This document shows, in pieces, positions 47,029 through 59,520 of a stretch of 64,000 nucleotides of DNA. Within the stretch, counting starts at the first letter, position 1, and the number at the start of each line of letters is the position of its first letter. The notes beneath the pieces were generated by a model. The model saw only the letters and a list, made by a program, of their open reading frames with translations. It was not told where the DNA came from and made no database searches. The stretch covers positions 25,622,211 through 25,686,210 of the forward strand of contig CM075104.1 of NCBI GenBank assembly GCA_037576195.1, in the 5' to 3' direction. The stretch is from Phytoseiulus persimilis (taxonomy: Eukaryota; Arthropoda; Arachnida; Mesostigmata; Phytoseiidae). Both the position numbers and the translations under genes were made by a program.

Positions 47029-47811
47029 ATGGAGCTTTTGTCTATCATAACGCAGCGGCTGCGTTCGCGGCTCCCGACGGAAGGACGGACGAACAAAAAC
47101 GCTGACTCAGACTCGCTCGGTTTCTCAGTCCGCGGCGGCGGTTGGTCCAGCGGTCTATTTCCCAAATGGTAAGTTGAGTTCGGGCTCTGAGGAAGTGGGA
47201 TAGCTCGTCGGCCTCCCAGAGGAATTGCAACGCGATTAGCAATTGAGTTCTCGCGGGAAGGTTAGTGTTTCCAGGGGCCGGACCGCGTGGGCAGTCAGCT
47301 GGATGGTCTTCTCTAGCGCACTCGATTCAAAAACAGTTCACGACCTCGGTCCGGCAGCATCTGAGAAGTTCGCTGCTCCGACTCGAGTCGCCGGATCAAA
47401 CTCGAGATTAGCTCAAATTAACGACCTTTTCGAAACCGCCGGGAGGCCGACTCGGTCCCAGCGAGCACGATGCGCAGAATCTTCAAGCGCCAGTAGCGTT
47501 CAGATCAGACACTCTGTATCCGAGTGGGACGACGCTGTTTTATCTCAGAAAGCGCCGCGGGTAGAGTTCTCCGCGAGAGAAATGCCTCGCTAATTCAAGA
47601 TTGCATCCTGGCGTCGCGCCGAGTGTGGGCGCACGACTCGACAACGGGGGAGGTAATTTCAGCGGTTGATGTTGCAATGATGCTGTTCAACGCCCCGTCT
47701 ATGACATACGATGCTGCAGTTCCTTCGTCCTCCCTCTACTCTCTCCCTCCCGGGCTCCGAATACCCGGAGTGCAACCGTCCGCCCGTCTTGCTCCGCCAC
47801 CAGCCACATAG
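47029..47811 (+). CDS. Putative multi-exon gene of unknown function
   Basis: Exon 1 (47029-47168) starts at ATG and encodes MELLSIITQRLRS and a Gly-rich DSLGFSVRGGGWSSGLFPK segment, then a good donor GTAAGT. An acceptor TTCTCTAG at 47309-47316 joins in matching phase (2 to 1) to a frame reading ALDSKTVHDLGPAASEKFAAP and LAQINDLFETAGRPTRSQ. That frame either stops at 47593 (about 138 aa in all) or splices again. A further coding-like frame (RRVWAHDSTTGEV, VDVAMMLFNAP) runs to a stop at 47811 and could be a third exon. The LGFSVRGG phrase resembles the start of a PDZ domain, but the rest of such a domain is not visible. The first junction is reasonably supported; the remainder is uncertain. Confidence 0.35.
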
Positions 47812-50030
47812 GATCCATCCTCCTCTTCTGTGGGGGATTCTGTGTAGGCTCACACAAATGGGATTGCACTTTTATAGCCAAATGTAGTGTCTGCTGTCGC
47901 TCAGGACGCTTGCCGCTGAGGTCGGCCCGGTGAGGTGGGGTGAAATGGACCAGGGCGGAGTGGCTCGGCGAGGGGTCCCTTGTCGGGTGGCGAACAAGAG
48001 AGCAGGAAGCAAACTTGAAAAAGTCTCGCTGCGAATCCTTCATCCAGCTCGCCACACGCGCAACGCCAGGAGCTCCGTTCGTTGACCCTTTGACGCCTCT
48101 TCCAGCGATGACAGTACGCCGTTCGGTGAGCACGTCTGACCTCATCCTCGGTCTCCCCGCTTAGACGGCTTCGATCCGGCTGCCTTTCACCATGATTTTT
48201 TGAAATGTTCGTTGACACATCAGAGATAACGTTCGCATCTCCTCGCAGCGTCAGTTCAATGAGCAGTCGGAGGAAGAGGAGAAGGGGAATATTTCGCACG
48301 ACAAGTCAGTCGCTTGCTCGCTCGCCCCCTCAGCTAAGAAGGCAGTTGAAGCCGCTGTCTAAGCCGATTGCTCTCCCCGGAGACGCCGCGCTCGTCGCTT
48401 CATTGTTCGCGATGCGTCTCAGTTTTCCACTCCGCTTGCACCTGATACAAATCTATGGTCTCCGATCTGTTTTCGCTCTGCCTGTCCTCTAACTTCAGCC
48501 TTAAGTTTGGAGGCTTTCACTCCCGAAAGAACTCATCTTGTGGATCTCGCCTGGAAGGTTGAAGGCCTGAGAGCACATCCGAGCAATCATTAGGAGGCGG
48601 GTCGACTCTAATCCAGCTTACAGTTCGTGGATGTAATTTCTCGATGATTCCTACAAAGAACCTCCGCTGGATTGACATAAAGAAAATACCAGTCGGTGCT
48701 CTATGTTCTAGGGATTGATATGCAATCTGACTCGATTCCGGATCCGTGCTTTGTGTCCTGGAATTGTGGGTTCTGAGGTTCCTCATGTTGTTTCGGAGGG
48801 CTCGCTCGCTCTCCAGATTCGCTCAGTGAGGATGACTGGGGGTGGGTTGTGAAGGAGAATTCGTGAGGAGCAGCCAAGGGGAAGAGAGGAGCTTTGAGTT
48901 GTGTCGGCAGTTACCGGAGCGGGCCCAGGGCTGACATGCATGAACGCGAAAAACGGGGCGGAGAGGACCCCAGGAAGGGACCAACCATCTTCGCTTATCG
49001 CTTCTTTCTCTCTCACTGTACGGGTGCGCTTAGACGGAGCTATTGACGATCCTTGAGGTTTTCGAGAAGAATGCAATAGATGAGAATCGGATTCCATGCT
49101 CTGCTCGAATTGATAGGTATCGTGGTTCGAGTTCGACGGCCTCTCGAAACACAAGGAGAAGCTGCTCGACGGAATTTCAGAGAGGAGCAGCCGAGACAGC
49201 CCTGCAAGATTCCAGGACGGAAATTGAGGAGTCAGGCCTGGAGGAGTTCGACTCTCAACGCTCGCCGTGATGCTCGGAAGGCTGAACTGACTCATGAAAT
49301 GCGAAGTGATTCCCACGCTCTCCGTCAACCGATCAGGTCTCTCCACCGGAGAGCTCTCCTGCAAACTGATCCGTTGCAGGTTCGAACCGCAGAATTAAAG
49401 ATCATCTGGCGATCTCAAACCAGCGCTTCGGCACCGAGTTGTGCCGCAACTGTTTCTTGGGAGTCCCGGGAACCGATCAACTGCTCAAGAGTGTTTGGGG
49501 CTTGTGACTGCTGCGTAGGAAGAGAACCTGCATACATGAATCGGGGTAAAGTCGAGAACAATGGCGCTCGGAACGGGAGGAACGTGAGGTCCGAGACTCG
49601 GCCACTGCAACGAGCTGGCAGATCCGAGGGGGAAGTTATCTCCGTTCGTATAAACGGCTGAGCATGAGAGAAAGCGTGTTCCACGCGTAGGCCAATAAAA
49701 CAATCGTCAATATCGCCCCTCATATTATTCATGGCTGTTCTGGCATCGCAATCAGCTCTGAACCTGAGGCCTCAGTGCTCCTCGGAGCCAACAAAACGGC
49801 CTTGGCTTCCAACTTTATGGGGGTTTTATTTACGGTTTCCATAACGTCTGAGAACATCTCCGGCACGGAACAACGGACGTTCACTGGCGGAGTGAGGGAC
49901 TGATTTGTTACTGCAACAATGCGTCACAATCCCACCTCAGACAAAGTCCATAACTCTTGATTCGATTCCACTTTAAGGTCACTTTGCCTCTGGAATTACT
50001 GTTCGATGTCTTTTTGAAAGTCAGAGAATC
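47812..50030. other. No supported gene
   Basis: The largest frames (minus 48783-49364 and plus 49080-49661) overlap on opposite strands and look like mutual shadows with biased Arg/Ser content. No motif, repeat or splice set stands out. Confidence 0.4.
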
Positions 50031-50327
50031 ATGCCAAACGATTTTCATCGCTTCACCCTCATCGATTTGGAACGGAACGGTCTTCTCGAGTCCAACCGTG
50101 AGACGAACTCAATCGTGAAAACAAACTTCTGCCTGCGTCACTCGATCGTAATGACAGGCCGATTCACTGACGTATTCTGTATTTCAAAATCGACAACTGA
50201 CTCAGTCGATCCATTCGATTACTTCAATGGACAAACGCGGGAACGGTTTCCAGACTGCGCAACGGGGCGACGACACGTCGACTTCATTGCTCTTACGCGA
50301 CGCCGCCTCACAATCGAACTTCTGTAG
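50031..50327 (+). CDS. Hypothetical protein, 98 aa
   Basis: ATG-initiated 98-codon frame with balanced composition (MPNDFHRFTLIDLERNGLLE at the start). The opposite strand (50533-50219) is also open with a plausible composition, so strand is uncertain. There is no signal peptide, membrane segment or family motif. Confidence 0.2.
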   Translation: MPNDFHRFTLIDLERNGLLESNRETNSIVKTNFCLRHSIVMTGRFTDVFCISKSTTDSVDPFDYFNGQTRERFPDCATGRRHVDFIALTRRRLTIELL

Positions 50328-53300
50328 CCAGGGTGGAATTCATCACGAAACGATGAACAGAAACAATGGGATTTGTGTTCAAGGCCAGCGAATGCTTGAT
50401 GCAATCCAAGCGGAAGTCGTTCATCCTGACTCGCTCGAAGCTCGAGTGACATCATAACGGGTCGAACGATCCTGAAATCGTTGACATCCTCAACGTGACT
50501 CAGACTCTGGGAAACAGAGTAAAAGTCCTCCACCTCGAAAACGATGAGCCCATCTCCAAAGAGTGTGCGCAGGATCGTGGTCCGAGCCGATAGTGCTTTT
50601 CACGCAGCTCAAGCCGCCAGATTGTGAGTGTTAAGACACAACGTCAGTCAGCTTTTGCCGGTGCTTTCCAGGCTCCACATTGCTCGTCCTAATGACTGAG
50701 CTCCGATAGAATCATCAACCAGCGCACTTCATCGCGCAGTTTCAACTTCATTCGACATGCGTGCGTCGAAATCGATCAAATCAGGTCTTCCTCAAAACTT
50801 ATCTGAGTCCTTTAATCAGCTAATCTGCTGAACGGTTCACTTAACTCCTTCCGAATCGTTGAGGAGTGTTCGAACGTAGTGAGGCTATTTTAATTTCATC
50901 CAAGTTCCGCCGAGTTTATGACGATGGTGTTCGACGAGTCGAGCTTTATAGTTCAAACTGGAAAATCCAGCAATAGACGATTTTTTGTGCGTTAATAGGG
51001 GCCATTACAGATGGCCAACGAGGAACTCGGCAACCCGACCTCTCAAATGATAGCTCTTTTCAGTCAGAAACACGGATGAGAACTGAATTCGGAACGATAA
51101 TGAACTTAAAGGCGAAGGAGCGCATTTATCTCGCGTCTGGTCTGTTCCGGCGGCTCCATCCGTCCCGAGTTACGGAGTTCTTCCATCACTGCCGAATTAC
51201 CGATGGTCCATCAGCATCAACGTAATCGACCCTAAGTGCCGAGTAAAAAAGTTTGATTCATTTCTCAGCAGTTTCTTTTGTTTCCCGACGCATCCTTGAA
51301 TCCCACGAGGTAGCGACCCTTCTTTCCACGGAACTCCGTGGTTTTAGTATTCAGCGGAATTCAAGGAAAAGTTGATCCTTTACCCATAATCTCGGTCAGC
51401 TCATTTTTTTCCACGAGGAATTGTCAGACCATACGAACTCCGACCAGCCTGAGCTGTCGCCACTTTCATGATGTGGTGAAGGCTCTCCGCCCCAGTAGGA
51501 CTCTGGGGTAGTCTCGTTCCGAACATCTGCATCTCTATCGCTGAGTCTTCGAGCCTTCCCATGCTTGGTTGTTCCCACAGTCCATCATCGGAAGATTTCC
51601 CATTCGTGTGCGAAGTCTCGAGATGACTCTCAAGAGATTATTCGGAACAATTCAGCGGCAGAGGGTCTCAAGCTCGAGGATCTCGTGCCGCATCGGATCT
51701 CAGCATGCGGGGCAAACATCGGTTCTGCCGGAGAGATCAAACCTTGCGGGCTCTCTTCGGGACAACTCAGACTGAATCTGCCTTGCAAATCAGATACTTG
51801 TTGACGCCAGCATAGCCTCGAACGAAGTCAAGTTCCCTCTGTCGGTTTGGGGTTGGCGCTGTAGGGAGCTGACGCACCGTGCACGACCCGGACTGAGACG
51901 CGAAAGCACCGATCCCGTCGCTCGTTCGTGCCCAATCTTGGATTTCGACGAAAACAAGATCAAATGATCAAGATCGCTTTGCCGCGCGATCTAGATGTAG
52001 TGAACGGTTGTATGTGCATATACTGGAGCACGCAATCCCATCATATCTTGCTATGATGAAATTTCTTTGCAGGATGAGTTAGGCCGTTACTCGCCGTTGC
52101 GGTACATGAATGAATCGAACAAAGAGAGTGACGACATTTGTGCTGCGAATTCGGTAACTATTCCACCGATCCCCCCCCCCCCCCCCACCCCATAACGAAT
52201 CGAACTCTGATTGGATCGCACAATGGGTGTCGCTCGGCAATTCTGATCGGCGAAAAACCGCTCCGACCGCGCTTTTGGAGGCTCGCTCCGCTTTGTACCC
52301 AGCGAGTTGCTACGAATACGACGATCATGGACGTCTTTACCTTCACCTTTCTTCTGCGAGGCCCGATTTCCAAAGACCTCATCCGTGCGATATTCTACGG
52401 GAGCATTCCTTCTACAACTGGCAGCGTGTTCTAACAGACCCAAAAACAACAGACGCTCGGTCATAGCGGACTCCCCCGTTGATCTCTGCCGAGGTCCTAT
52501 CTCTTTCCATGTCAAAGAGTACGGGCCAATTGGAGCGGTTTAGAAAATCGACGGCGATCGCGCGGTTGTGATTCCTGAATCGTTTGCCAGGTGAATCGCT
52601 CCTCCGATGACGATGATGATACATGGTGATAAATACATGTGCCTCGGAAGAGTACGCCGCCGAAGACTATCGAGAACCCCGATGCACGAGAGGGTTTTCG
52701 CAAAGCGCTGCGGTAAGCTAGGCAGTAAAAACAAGCATTAGACATGGGAACGTTCTCGCAGGAGCATGTTAACAAGGGCAACGGAGAGGAGAGTATACAA
52801 GGAATCTTTGAAACCAATGAGGTCCCAGCGAATCGGCGTTTCCAGTGCTCTCGTTCGAATACAACGGAGCCCGGTTTTAACGGACCGTTGTAAGGGTCCC
52901 GTTTCGCGAGTTCGCCGAAGTCCATCATAAGAGCAATACATCACGTGTTCCGTCCCCAGACTATTTTCTATCATCCGTTCTCTATAATCACTGGAATGAA
53001 CAGGGACGCATATTCAACTACGTTTCCATCTCTCAATTCATCTTTCTTATCATATGTAACTCAAACCTATGATCTCCTGGAACAAAAAAAAAAGCCTCAG
53101 GTCTGCCCCGCGGTTGAGAGCCGTAAACCATTCAGTCCTCCGCTTGCTGGAAGGAACATCCTCGGCTCCGGGTGCACTGCAAACGGCGTGACCGACTTCT
53201 GCTCTGCAAGCATTTTTCTGTTCTTCTGAAGTGTTTAAGTGGAGCCGAAGTGCTCGCATGGAGATGAGCTTCGCGCTTCAACGAGCTCACAGGAACAATG

Positions 53301-53474
53301 CGATAGGAGCCCAACTTCGTTGAGGCTCCCATTCAAGTAGCCAGCAGGCTCTGGTAACGCTAGACAAAGACTGAACACGGTTTACAACGATCAGCCAGTT
53401 CCGATGGAAAACTTTGTTGTTTCATTGATTCCGCAGACATCCTCCGTTTCTTGAACAACCTTCAAACTTCAAAG
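50328..53474. other. No supported gene; C-run
   Basis: Contains a run of 16 C at 52171-52186. Frames here are short and overlapping. Nothing recognised. Confidence 0.4.
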
Positions 53475-54002
53475 TCAGCGCCCGTACAGCTTTGCGATCT
53501 TGTGAACGACGGGCCGCCCCGCTCGAGTCTGTTGAACTTGCAGATATATTTTAATCGGGTGCTCGATCTTTGACACCGATTCGGTATCAATCTCGGGCCA
53601 GATGAGGTCGTAAATCATCGGATTGCCATCCGGGCTCCACCATATATTGGAGTCGAGCGTTTTCTTCCTCGGGAACGGTTATGCGGTGAGTTGCAGTGCT
53701 CGTTTCATGTTTTACGTTTCGTGAGATCTTGTGTCGTTTTGGGCGGTCTCCAGCCAGCCATCATCACAGAATGGCAGCGCTTCCAAGACGCTCACGCGAG
53801 GTCTGAAATGTGGGCAGCGCTTGTGGGTGAACAGCATTCCGCACGCCTAGCGCATGCATGGAAATGAAACTTGTTTTTTGCCGAGCGTCGAATGATTTTG
53901 CCGTACATGGCACCCTCTCACCTGCTGGGCATTGTTAGCGAGTTGGTCGGTCGCAAGGACGCTTGTGCCGCGGCCAGGTTCGAACAGACGGTAATCGCCA
54001 GG
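53475..54002 (-). CDS. 3' part of a gene for an unknown, probably secreted protein (3 exons)
   Basis: Three exons fit together in phase: 54002-53922, 53802-53716 and 53667-53475 (stop TGA at 53477-53475). Junctions are CTAAACGCTCAG/exon, exon/GTGAGAGG, CATTTCAG/exon, exon/GTAAAAC and CCCGAG/exon; the last intron is only 48 nt. The encoded part, about 120 residues, starts with a hydrophobic Ala/Leu stretch (LAITVCSNLAAAQA) that could be the end of a signal peptide. It continues PRVSVLEALPFCDDGWLE and ends with a distinctive segment, SNIWWSPDGNPMIYDLIWPE through VQQTRAGRPVVHKIAKLYGR. The last exon has strong protein-like composition and no competing frame. The first exon with the start codon was not found. 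I do not recognise the family; two Cys are present. Confidence 0.5.
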
Positions 54003-57000
54003 CTGAGCGTTTAGAAAACGGGATATTATCAACACAAGATGAATTTTCGAAATAAACAAGCAGGAGTCTTCAGAATCCTTTCCAGGCGCTGAGCGGTACG
54101 GCTCGCCGGATGTATAAGAAATGCCGCTTCGCTCTGAATCTGCGTTGTCAAAGCGAGCGTTGAAGAATGCTGTGTTCGTGTGATACGCGGCGTTTGTCAC
54201 CTGATTCGTCGTTTTCAAACGCACGGAATGCCGGGGTGCTGGAATGTTGGCAACAGCGTGGGTGTATGTTTGAGGAATGGGGTTGTTTTCGAGCGGGGAG
54301 AATGGGGCCTCGCGGAGTGGGGTGGGGTGGAATTCTCGAAGTGGTTTCAGTCTCGTTGCTCAAGACTGCTGGCCATGCACGGATCGAGACGGTGCGTGCG
54401 TTGTCGGTCCGCCAGCGGGCGATCCCAGGTCTTCGGGACGGTGTCCAACGTGCCCGTCGGGGGTATCTCCAATCAGCAACGTGGTCCGCTCCGGTTATTG
54501 CCAATAGGACGGAGAAGGAACTTGTCTGCGCTCGACGTTGGGGACCTGCCGGCGTGCGACAAAACTCTCAGCGCACACATATACTGAGAAATATCTTAGT
54601 CTGAAACGGGGAACCGCTAGAACGGTTTCAAGCACAGCTCTTCGCACCTAGAAGTGAATCACCAGCGTTGGAGCAATGAGCGTCACTGGAAGTATGAGGA
54701 AAACATTGGGATTGCATTTGGGTTAAAGTGAACTGCGCTGCACTTATCGATGCCGGTGTGGGTTTTTCGGTGCCGGTTCCTGGTGCAGCTCGTGCGGTCC
54801 GTCGCCACCTCAACTGATGACGGTTATTCGTCGTTCATTCCCTTTGAATAATTTCTTAACACTTCCAGTCGAGAAAAAAGTCCCCGAGAACGCGGACGTG
54901 AGGATGATATATCGGATCGTTGGAGACATGCAATACCGAGCAGAGCCGAAACGAATCTTCGCGGCTCCAGCCAATCGTGCATTGAGGAAGTTGATATGTG
55001 CATGCACAGCTTTCGGTTTTCTGATGGCGGAGAGATTGGTTCCCGCACCGATTCCAACTGAAGCCGCCCCGAATCAAATCAGTGTTCTTCATGAAATTTG
55101 AAAGATATCAGCTATTTTCCGATATCTCACTTGTCAGAGTGGTTGGATTCCGACATTCACTTGAAAGTCGAGTTCTCGTCGACAAAGATTAAGCTAATAC
55201 GTTTTGAATGAATCGAAGCATCCATTGTTGCCCATGGGAAAACTCTCTTTCGGGCACTGAAGATGGTGAACCCATTGGAAGTCTTCACGGAGATTGCGTT
55301 ATGCTGGAACGCTTCTCAATCTCACTTCCGATGTAATTAGAAAGGAGAACTTCTGACGCTTTTTTGCATTTCCTTCCGAAGCCCCCGTCGAGCGGAGCGA
55401 ACGGGACACAACGAGCGTTCTATGAGGCTAAACTCATCGAGGAAATGTTCGCCATTCGATCCAGTCTATGTAGTTTCGAAACCAGGTCAGCAAGTCGATG
55501 ACGTGGATGATTCAAAGACGATCGCATAATTCTGGATCGATTCCCCACGATTCAACTTCATCGACTCCGATCTCGATGAACCTCATATTGATGTGGGTAA
55601 TCGATCGGGAACATCACCGGGATTCAGCCTGACCTGATGATGATATTCATAAGGGTGGTGCTGTCGATATGCCCCTTGAATAGGGAGAGCCAGCGTTTTT
55701 TCTCCCATCTAGCGTCATGTATTCGGACCAGTGGATTCCGCGCGACCCAAGTCAGAGAGAACATGGGTATTATTCCGGAGAGGACAGACGTCGGATCCAG
55801 ATTGAAGCATGCTTCCATCGCGCGAGTATAGCAGACGAAGGTTTTCGTTAATGAGAGAAATTTCCAGACGCGCTCAGCTCGAGCTGTCAGTTCTCAGTCG
55901 AAGTCACGCTTTCATTTTGATCGATACCGGGGCTGTCAGAGAAGGTTCAGTTTCCGCTGGCGAGCAGCGCTTCGACCTCATAGAGAAAATTATCTGAGCC
56001 AAGATCTCCAAGATCACTCGTAGCGGTTCGCGCAGCGCTAGAAGCTCCGAGGCCCAGCCAAGAAAGGCCCGCAGCGAGCCCGCGGCTCTACGAACACTCG
56101 CCCGAAGCGAGGTTTCGAGCCCTACATCTAAGACTCGATCGCTAACAATACAGAGTCGGCTCATCAAAAATCACCGTTGCAATTTCGAAGCGTCTTGAAT
56201 GCTGGAAAGGCTTTAATTCGCCCGGAGCTCGAGCGTTATCACTGGAACGAGCTCAGCCAAACAATTAGAACGATCAAGCTTCTTATCTGTCCATTTCGCT
56301 GGGGAGGGGGGCACGGGTCGGAAACTCGGCCGCGCGTTGGACCCAGCACTTCATTAGTCATCCAAATCCGACAATCCCAAGTCACGCATAAGTCACAATT
56401 TAGAGATGGCACCTGATGAATATTTCAAACGGCTTCGGTGTTGACATTCCACCAAGTTTGGCGGGGACATTTGTTCCATCCAGCCACTCTGAGGTTTACA
56501 AACACCTCAGCCCCACAGAGAGAGTCTTCCGTCTAGGAACGAAATCCACACGACGAGAAGTTCCAAAAAGGGGTCGAGACTTTGATGAATTCGCATCATT
56601 TCTCTGAGCCGCGACCCTAACCTGAGTGGGAGATTTCTCTTCTCCAGCACTACCTACGCGGGGGCACCGTGAATGTCGTCAGAGGAGAGCGCCGTTCCCC
56701 ATGAATAAACCACCAGCTGAAATCGAATCAATTCAAACGAGCCAAAGGAAGGAAAGCTGACACAGGAGCCAACGACTCCTCTGCGCCGCTGGCAACGACG
56801 CTATAGTGCCCTGATATTTACACAATCGATTCTCAGTTCCCGAGGAATGGGGAAGGTTGGCTAAGTGTAAGGCGTCAAAACATTTATTTTTTTCGAATCT
56901 CGAGTCCTCTGTTCGAGTGTCAGATATTTCCGGGGGGGGGGGGGGGGTTGGGGGTAACCACCTCAGATTCACTCACAGAGAAGCAAGAGGAGTGTTCCAA

Positions 57001-58588
57001 GGCGGCGACTGGCTTCTTCAAGTCGGGCTCGGCTCACCCGAACAGAAGGAAATTGAGTTTCGTATCGAGACAATCCAACGGACCTACCAGCAATCCATCA
57101 ACGCGACGGCCAACCTTTTCCCCAGGCTTCCTCCCGACCTTACGACAGCAGGCGTTTCCAAAGAGTGCGTCCCTCCTCGAACGGCGACGCCAAATCCACT
57201 TGTTCTACCTGAAACCATTTGATCACAGGAGACTTGAGTCTTCCGGGCTCGCTCACAGCCCTCCTTCTCTCCGGCGGAAAGTTGCTTCGTGCGCTGACGC
57301 TCGGCGTAGACGGCCAGAGTGCGGACGCCCGAGTTCTTTGTGGGAATGGTCACGGAGGAATTTCGTGGCTTGGTTGACTCGAGGTCCCGGAAAGAAGCTC
57401 CTTAGGACCCCACTTAGTATAATAGCATTTTTGATCAAGACTCCCCGGGCCTGAGCGCTCGGTCGGGTCGGTCAGAAATGCCCGAGGCGAAGCAAACCAG
57501 CTCTGCTAATTCATGAGTCTCTGTGTTTGTGAGACGACTGCGATAAGTGTCTCTAGAAATTCACCATCCTCGATCCCGACAGCACATTTCTCGAGGAGGC
57601 CGTTAACTGGGGAAACATCAGCAACTCCGGGCTCCTGATCCTTGGAGCTTAGTTTCACCTCTGGAATCATCTCTCGCTCAAGTCAAACTCAAAGCTACCG
57701 TGAAGTCGAGGAACCTTCGGTGAGCACCATCCCTACTGAGTCGGGCACTGTACTCGACTCGGCAACAAGCATGGACGTCATCACAGCAGGACATCTCGTT
57801 CGAAAATATTGGTGTTCCGTTCGACCGGGCAAAAATTCCAACCGCTCGTGGTGCACGTCTGACGGTTCAGACTGTTCCGTGTCGTCATTCGGAAGCTTGC
57901 GATTTTCTGCTCCCTTGCGCTCTGGTAGAGCACGTTAGTTCCTCTATCGTGACGGAGAGCTGCTGACGGCAGCGTCAATGTTCGGTGATGATCGGAACAG
58001 ACTTATCGACGCACGGTAGGCTTCGCGCATTAATGTGCTCTCGCCGCATGCTCCTCCGCCCGTCGGTGTCGAGCCGAGGCTTAGAGTTAGTGGGAACGAA
58101 TCTCTTGCGTCTTTCAGGAGGACGGATGCTCCCTATCAGCTATGCTTCCGTTTATGGATGAAACTGCACGCATCGCCCCCCGTGATGTCACTCGCTGCGA
58201 CCGAACCTGACGGCTCGCGAACCTAAAACGGGAAACACGGATCAAAAGCTTTCTTCTACCGGACGGTTTCGTGAGGACTTGGTATTTTACCCGGGGAACC
58301 CCGATTTCAAACGGACGACTTGACTTTACGCGTGTTTGCAACGCCTGAACGGAGAGCTTTTTTTTCGCAATGATTCTCCAACAATGAATATTTCAGAAAC
58401 GAGATGTTCGGGCTGTCCTTCGTGGAAAAAAACGAAGAGCAAAACGACATTATTACCTTCCTTCGGAACTGAATGGAGAAGAATTTCAACCTGGACCCCT
58501 GTGTCATCACTCCCGCTCGCGTCCAGAGCTCCTACTTTTCGCCCGCAACATCCAGTTTCACTCGGTTCGCGTTCCCCTAAGAGGAACT
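54003..58588. other. No supported gene; G-run
   Basis: The missing 5' exon of the gene at 53.5-54.0 kb should lie in the first part. A run of 16 G lies at 56932-56947 next to a further GGGGG. Frames at minus 55818-55624 and plus 56177-56607 look mildly protein-like but have no motif. Other frames are shadows. Confidence 0.35.
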
Positions 58589-58777
58589 ATGAATTGGAAA
58601 CATTTCAGTGCTCTCATCCTGATACCGGCGGCATCGCCAAGCACCAATGCGAGGAACACGAAACCCAATCGACTGCTATGTATCGGTTGCGAGGAGCCTC
58701 GACGCGATCAACGGTCTTCGTACCTCGTTCGAGATACCGTGACTCAGCTCACTCGATCATGCTGGGAAACTTGTTAA
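58589..58777 (+). CDS. Small ORF with signal-like N-terminus, 62 aa
   Basis: ATG-initiated frame: MNWKHFSALILIPAASPSTNA looks like a weak signal peptide, followed by a short Cys-containing part (LLCIGCEEP, SCWETC). A larger plus-strand frame overlaps it in another phase. Might be a small secreted peptide or chance. Confidence 0.18.
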   Translation: MNWKHFSALILIPAASPSTNARNTKPNRLLCIGCEEPRRDQRSSYLVRDTVTQLTRSCWETC

Positions 58778-59105
58778 CTTCGAACACTTTTCGGAAACGG
58801 TTTGTGGATTCCTATCCGGATCAATGACGCGGGTCGCGTGTGTCGGACAAGACGAATGTTCCCACGCCATCCATCGGCTCGTCTCGGACGCCAAAACGAA
58901 CAGACGAGCGAAATTTCTTCTTCTCCCGTGGTGCGCTTGTATCATGGTATCCGTTTGGGAGATTTCTCATAGACAAGCTTTTCTTTTCGGGAAGAAGACG
59001 TGTGTTACCTCACTGAGCCAGCCGCCATCGTTGCAGATTTGTCAACACGGGGTGGTCCCCATCCATTTAATGTAGTCACTGACATCTCAGGCACATTCAC
59101 AGACA

Positions 59106-59145
59106 GACACACACACACACAGACAAACACGCAGTCAGTCAGTCG
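59106..59145. repeat. (CA)n-rich microsatellite
   Basis: Interrupted CA/CAGA dinucleotide run, read directly. Confidence 0.7.
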
Positions 59146-59337
59146 TACATACAGCAAGTCCCATTGTGTCCAAACTCGTTTGCCGTTCGTGGTGACACCT
59201 CGAGGAGCGCGTATTCAGATGGTCGACAAGTTTTTCCGGAAAAAAAAATCAAGCCAAGCCGGATCGCTCCTCGCTAACATTCTTCTCGGACCTCTCGGAA
59301 ATAACCACTTGGGTCCTCCTTCTAACCATTCTGAAGC

Positions 59338-59520
59338 ATGTCGCTCGTTCTTCTAGGCTTTTTTGTGTTTTTTTCCCTTCTTGTAGAGAACAGTAACAGC
59401 ATCCATATTTCTGTGCCTCAGCGAGGTATCCGTCCGTCAGCGTGTCCCATCAGTTCTCTGCCCCGCTCCTTCTATCCGTCAGTTCAGAAACCGCGAATCC
59501 ACCCAAACGAGAACTCTTAG
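59338..59520 (+). CDS. Putative small secreted peptide, 60 aa
   Basis: An ATG opens a 60-codon frame with a textbook hydrophobic core (SLVLLGFFVFFSLLV) and a polar cleavage region (ENSNS), followed by about 39 residues rich in Pro, Ser and Arg with a single Cys. No dibasic cleavage sites are obvious. No family is recognised. Small frames of this kind occur by chance, but the signal peptide is good. Confidence 0.3.
   Translation: MSLVLLGFFVFFSLLVENSNSIHISVPQRGIRPSACPISSLPRSFYPSVQKPRIHPNENS

Noticed and set aside
49360..49400. GGTTCGAACC-like word as a tRNA T-loop
   Set aside because: No A box or acceptor stem could be placed around it.
48783..49661. Two frames of 193 codons overlapping on opposite strands
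   Set aside because: Biased Arg/Ser composition, poor or absent starts and no motifs; they look like mutual shadows.
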